Source: Salminus brasiliensis (Eukaryota; Chordata; Actinopteri; Characiformes; Bryconidae). Taken from it: 64,000 bases of DNA. How positions within the stretch are numbered: the first letter of the stretch is position 1; every line of letters starts with the position of its first letter. The notes beneath the pieces were generated by a model, which searched no databases, had not been told where the DNA came from, and saw only the letters and a list, made by a program, of their open reading frames with translations. The position numbers and the translations under genes were made by a program. The DNA is taken from NCBI RefSeq assembly GCF_030463535.1, contig NC_132880.1:36302842-36366841 (forward strand), given 5' to 3'. Of this stretch, positions 61,623 to 64,000 are shown one piece after another.

Positions 61623-62548
61623 TCTGAATAAGGGTAATAAAGGGTTATTTGAGCAATGCCATAGAAAAACTATTTCTGTTCCATAAAGAACCATGTTTGT
61701 AATAGAGATATGTGAGTATGAAGAACCTTTAAAGAAACACTATGGAAAGTTGGCATTTCTTGCTCCTGGCCTCCCCCTACAGTTGGGAAGTGTCATTTGC
61801 ACTTTGAACAACCACTGCAGGACACGTCTTCCTGGACGAGCAGACAGATACAGAGGCGTTGCTGACTGACATGATACAATCATATTACCAGATTTTACTC
61901 GGGTTACACAGCGTTACACGCCTCTTCAAAGTCATGTAGCGCAGTTAGCAGTGTGCCAAGCCCGGAGCAACGATAGAGAAGCTATTCTCCCAATTTTAAC
62001 AATTACTGAAGCTGTTATAATGAGGTAAAAAGGCTCCATAGTGTTGCTTTACATAAAACAAATGTTCTCTGCACCAATTGGTTCTTCTGCTGTATCTTTC
62101 AAAGAACCTTTTGTGGCACCTTTATTTTTATGAGTATAATAAACGGTTCACCCCAGAAATTCCCCCCAAAAAAAAGGACGTAATTTTCCCTTGATCCCAA
62201 ACACACTTAAAGTCATGTTGTGTTAATAATTTCCACAATATTTTATTCAGTACTTATTTACAGTACATCTATCAGGATTTCACAGTCCATTGTATGTGTT
62301 TCACACTAGTCCAGTCAATTACATGCTGCACTTCATTGATGGAGGTGAGAAGAAGGTGAATGGTGTCTCACACCAGATTGATCTCTTCCTCCACAGCTAA
62401 GACGTATATTGACACAGACCCATCAGGAAGGGACAAGGGAACACCTGTGGTGATCGTGAAACAGGGCCATGAGCCCCCTACCTTCACAGGCTGGTTTCTG
62501 GGATGGGACTCCTCCAGGTGGGAAACTGACCCTGGACAAGCACAGTGA
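45678..62548 (+). CDS. scin: scin, scinderin (adseverin), gelsolin-family actin-severing protein
   Basis: Sixteen exons: 45678-45870, 48126-48280, 49640-49801, 51169-51318, 51789-51881, 51986-52118, 53528-53616, 54448-54663, 57307-57440, 57571-57661, 57789-57959, 58064-58241, 59171-59292, 60617-60694, 60995-61055, 62397-62548 (TGA). They total 2178 nt, 725 residues (human SCIN 715). The protein has six gelsolin repeats and no villin headpiece. The N-terminal half (G1-G3) runs from [20 protein letters not shown] to the linker [13 protein letters not shown]. The C-terminal half (G4-G6) starts at IWRVETG and includes [12 protein letters not shown]. It ends [11 protein letters not shown] plus eight residues, ETDPGQAQ, beyond the human end. 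Known role: Ca2+- and PIP2-regulated severing and capping of actin filaments in secretory cells and osteoclasts. Scinderin over gelsolin is supported by close identity and by tmem106b next door; fish also have scin-like paralogues. Confidence 0.95.
48011..48045. mobile_element. MITE family A terminus next to scin exon 2
   Basis: 'cactatatggacaaaagtat' and 'tgggacacc' form a clean family-A end about 80 bases upstream of the exon 2 acceptor at 48126. No matching second end is nearby. Confidence 0.6.
48420..48600. mobile_element. MITE family B fragment in scin intron 2
   Basis: It contains 'ccatagaagaaccacttttg' and 'gatccctaaagaacttttca', the typical phrases of the family, without clear ends. 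Confidence 0.45.
50890..51058 (-). mobile_element. SINE family 1, inverted and diverged, in scin intron 3
   Basis: The reverse complement gives 'gtggttcagtggttagagtg', 'gggttcaatgcccatg' and 'gccactgttgggaca'. It ends about 110 bases before exon 4 at 51169. Confidence 0.7.
54664..57306 (+). other. scin: scin intron 8
   Basis: A 2.6-kb intron separating the N- and C-terminal gelsolin halves (G3/G4). It contains a degenerate (TAA)n block at 56095-56185. I see no exon and no well-defined mobile element. Confidence 0.6.
58265..58412. mobile_element. MITE family A, internally deleted copy in scin intron 12
   Basis: The left end 'aaagtattgggacacctgtt' and right end 'catttggacacatacatata'/'gtgta' flank only about 150 bp, so the middle is lost. 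Confidence 0.7.
58430..58495 (-). mobile_element. SINE family 1 fragment
   Basis: 'ggggctcaacagtggcagcc' followed by 'cacaaccctgtagtcaataa' is the inverse of the SINE centre; both ends are missing. Confidence 0.5.
59700..59870 (+). mobile_element. tRNA-derived SINE, family 3
   Basis: It has a B box 'gttcgaatcccgg' preceded by a tRNA-like 5' part, and a body 'gccatcagcagccttagcct' with 'ggtctcgctctctctaggtg' of the type seen in fish SINEs. It is unrelated to families 1 and 2 outside the B box. Confidence 0.55.
60125..60475 (-). pseudogene. LINE reverse-transcriptase C-terminal remnant in scin intron 13
   Basis: The minus strand reads [20 protein letters not shown], then [20 protein letters not shown], then MIQLYTAII before stops and frame changes. 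These phrases are typical of the 3' end of fish LINE ORF2. Confidence 0.65.
61575..61619. repeat. (TA)n microsatellite in scin intron 15
   Basis: About 20 TA units after an AT-rich palindromic lead-in, directly abutting the left end of the MITE-B copy. Confidence 0.9.
61617..62145. mobile_element. MITE family B, full-length copy in scin intron 15
   Basis: The inverted ends of about 65 bp match imperfectly: 'acactctgaataagggtaat' with 'gagcaatgccatagaaaaac' on the left, and on the right the inverse of 'tactcataaaaataaaggtg'. The interior is about 400 bp without a coding frame. Confidence 0.65.
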
Positions 62549-63000
62549 AGACACTGAAGGTCAACCACTGGCTGCAGAGGCAAACTCAGGGAAGCTAGAT
62601 GGCATCTCATTAATTAACACATTTAGTTACATAAAGGTGCACTTTGTTACCAGAATGCTGCAGCTGAATTGCCAAGCTTGAATTGCAGGTCAAACTCTTC
62701 CTTTAGACAAGCAGTACATGATACTCTCAGCCAGTCACACAGAAGATATTACATAAAGAGGTTCTGAAATTCATATGTATATTTTATTTTTCTGATATCT
62801 GTTTTTATCCAGTTTATTTTTTACTCTTTTCTTCTCTGTACTTCTTTATACTTTTTCTTCTGAAAACGAAGACAATTTTTATGCTTATTGAAATATTTAA
62901 AACTAAGCATTAAAGTTTGTTGTCTTACGGACGGCTTAACTCTTTTTTGTCTGACTCGTCTGAATAATATTTATATAAGGATAAATAAAGTCAAGTCAAG
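62549..63000 (+). other. scin: scin 3' untranslated region (inferred)
   Basis: AT-rich, with AATAAA at 62984-62989 as the best poly(A) signal. Confidence 0.55.
62984..62989 (+). terminator. scin: Poly(A) signal of scin
   Basis: AATAAA (ataaggataAATAAAgtc region) about 435 bases after the stop codon at 62546-62548. Confidence 0.55.
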
Positions 63001-64000
63001 TAAATACAGTAGGTCTCTTCTACATCGTTGTGTGTCAGTGCAGAGGGATATCTCATGTCGTTCTTATACATCTCCAGTATGTCACCTTTCCCAGCAGAAT
63101 AACCGGATGCAAATTTGACATCACAGGGGGCTCTGGACTCAAAACCCAATGCTGTACAGATGTCACATATCTGTGACATAACAAAAGCAGTTTTAGGTTG
63201 ACATCAAGCTCCAACGTTAGACAGACGTTGACTTAGACCATGACTTAAAACCAACAACATTATCAACATATCAATATCAACATTTACATTTAAGGCATTT
63301 AGCAGACGCTCTTATCCAGAGCAACTTCCAAAAGTGCTCAGGTTGTAAGATGTTATCAACATCTAACAACCTTAGAATTTCACGTTTTGTGGACGTTAAG
63401 ATTATAAAGTTTAGCAGCCGTTGGGCTATAGACACCATGCCTTTCAGCTCACTTTTGATGTAACGTGGCATTTGACGTCTAGAAGACGTTGGATTTTGGT
63501 TACTCAACCAACCCTACATACATTTATAGCAACATCTATAGACGTTTTTTTTTTCATTATACAAGATCTGCTTTTTGTCTCCCCAAATAAAGCGACGTTG
63601 ATCTTTAGAGTGATGTTATTAAGACGTTAGTCCTTTGGGGACACTTTACACAAGGATGAGTTTAGGACGAGGCTATTCTACCTTACATACCTACACATTA
63701 AAGTCACTCACTTTCAAGCTGAACAATCATCTCGTATGAACCTTATCTAAACAAACGACGATGATCAACACAAGGCGTGTCACTTTCTCCGAGAAATTTA
63801 ATCAAGGGCATTTTCTTCATCAACCTCAGACTCTCAAAATCCACTCAAATATGAATTGTTGTCTCACAAGTAGGCTTATAGTCCAACAAGACCACACGGT
63901 GGCGAACGAGTAAAAGGAACGCACTGAGGTGGAACGCGCCCACCCTGCCCCCCCTTTATGAGCCAGGTTGAACCCTGTAGGTGGAGCAGACCACTGAAGC
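63001..64000. other. Right-end intergenic region
   Basis: It holds a short LINE/SINE tail remnant at 63283-63335 ('gcagacgctcttatccagag') inside sequence with repeated ACGTTG/GACGTT motifs (63205-63625), probably a degraded MITE. The last 120 bases are CpG- and C-rich and could be the start of a promoter outside the window. No exon is supported. Confidence 0.45.

Overview
The window is vertebrate nuclear DNA, almost certainly from a ray-finned fish. Genes are split into short exons with GT-AG introns. The introns and spacers hold long (TA)n, (GT)n and (CT)n microsatellites, Tc1/mariner elements with TA target duplications, tRNA-derived SINEs and L2-like LINE tails. The repeat types suggest an otophysan teleost (characin, catfish or knifefish group), but that finer placement is inference. 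I assembled six protein-coding genes exon by exon with consistent reading phase across every junction. No bacterial or viral gene, CRISPR array or rRNA gene was seen.

Layout: (1) about 1954-10566 (+), 3' part of ripor2, a RhoA-inhibitory polarity regulator whose 5' exons lie left of the window. (2) 14011-16263 (-), gmnn (geminin), with a non-coding first exon near 17.3 kb and an E2F-type promoter site. (3) 22949-25399 (+), the C6orf62 homologue, conserved but of unknown function. (4) 26662-30953 (-), acot13, a hotdog-fold acyl-CoA thioesterase. (5) 36476-39292 (+), tmem106b, a lysosomal type II membrane glycoprotein. (6) 45678-62548 (+), scin (adseverin), a six-domain gelsolin-family actin-severing protein. 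ripor2/gmnn and c6orf62/acot13 converge tail to tail; gmnn/c6orf62 and acot13/tmem106b are head to head.

The genes do not form one pathway. Their order is informative: RIPOR2-GMNN-C6orf62-ACOT13 is the order on human 6p22.3, while TMEM106B and SCIN are neighbours on human 7p21.3 (with VWDE between them). Here the two blocks abut and no vwde exon was seen.

Most unusual structure is in repeats. A SINE sits inside a Tc1 element that sits inside an older Tc1 element, and together they make up nearly all of acot13 intron 2. Several consecutive 3' splice sites of ripor2 are preceded by TG-rich or (GT)n tracts, one about 99 bp long. A 50-bp perfect inverted repeat with an AT-rich spacer lies between gmnn and c6orf62. 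A 1.4-kb pyrimidine-rich stretch sits just upstream of scin. I did not find a convincing new multi-gene system; the splice-site repeat pattern and the nested intron are the best leads.
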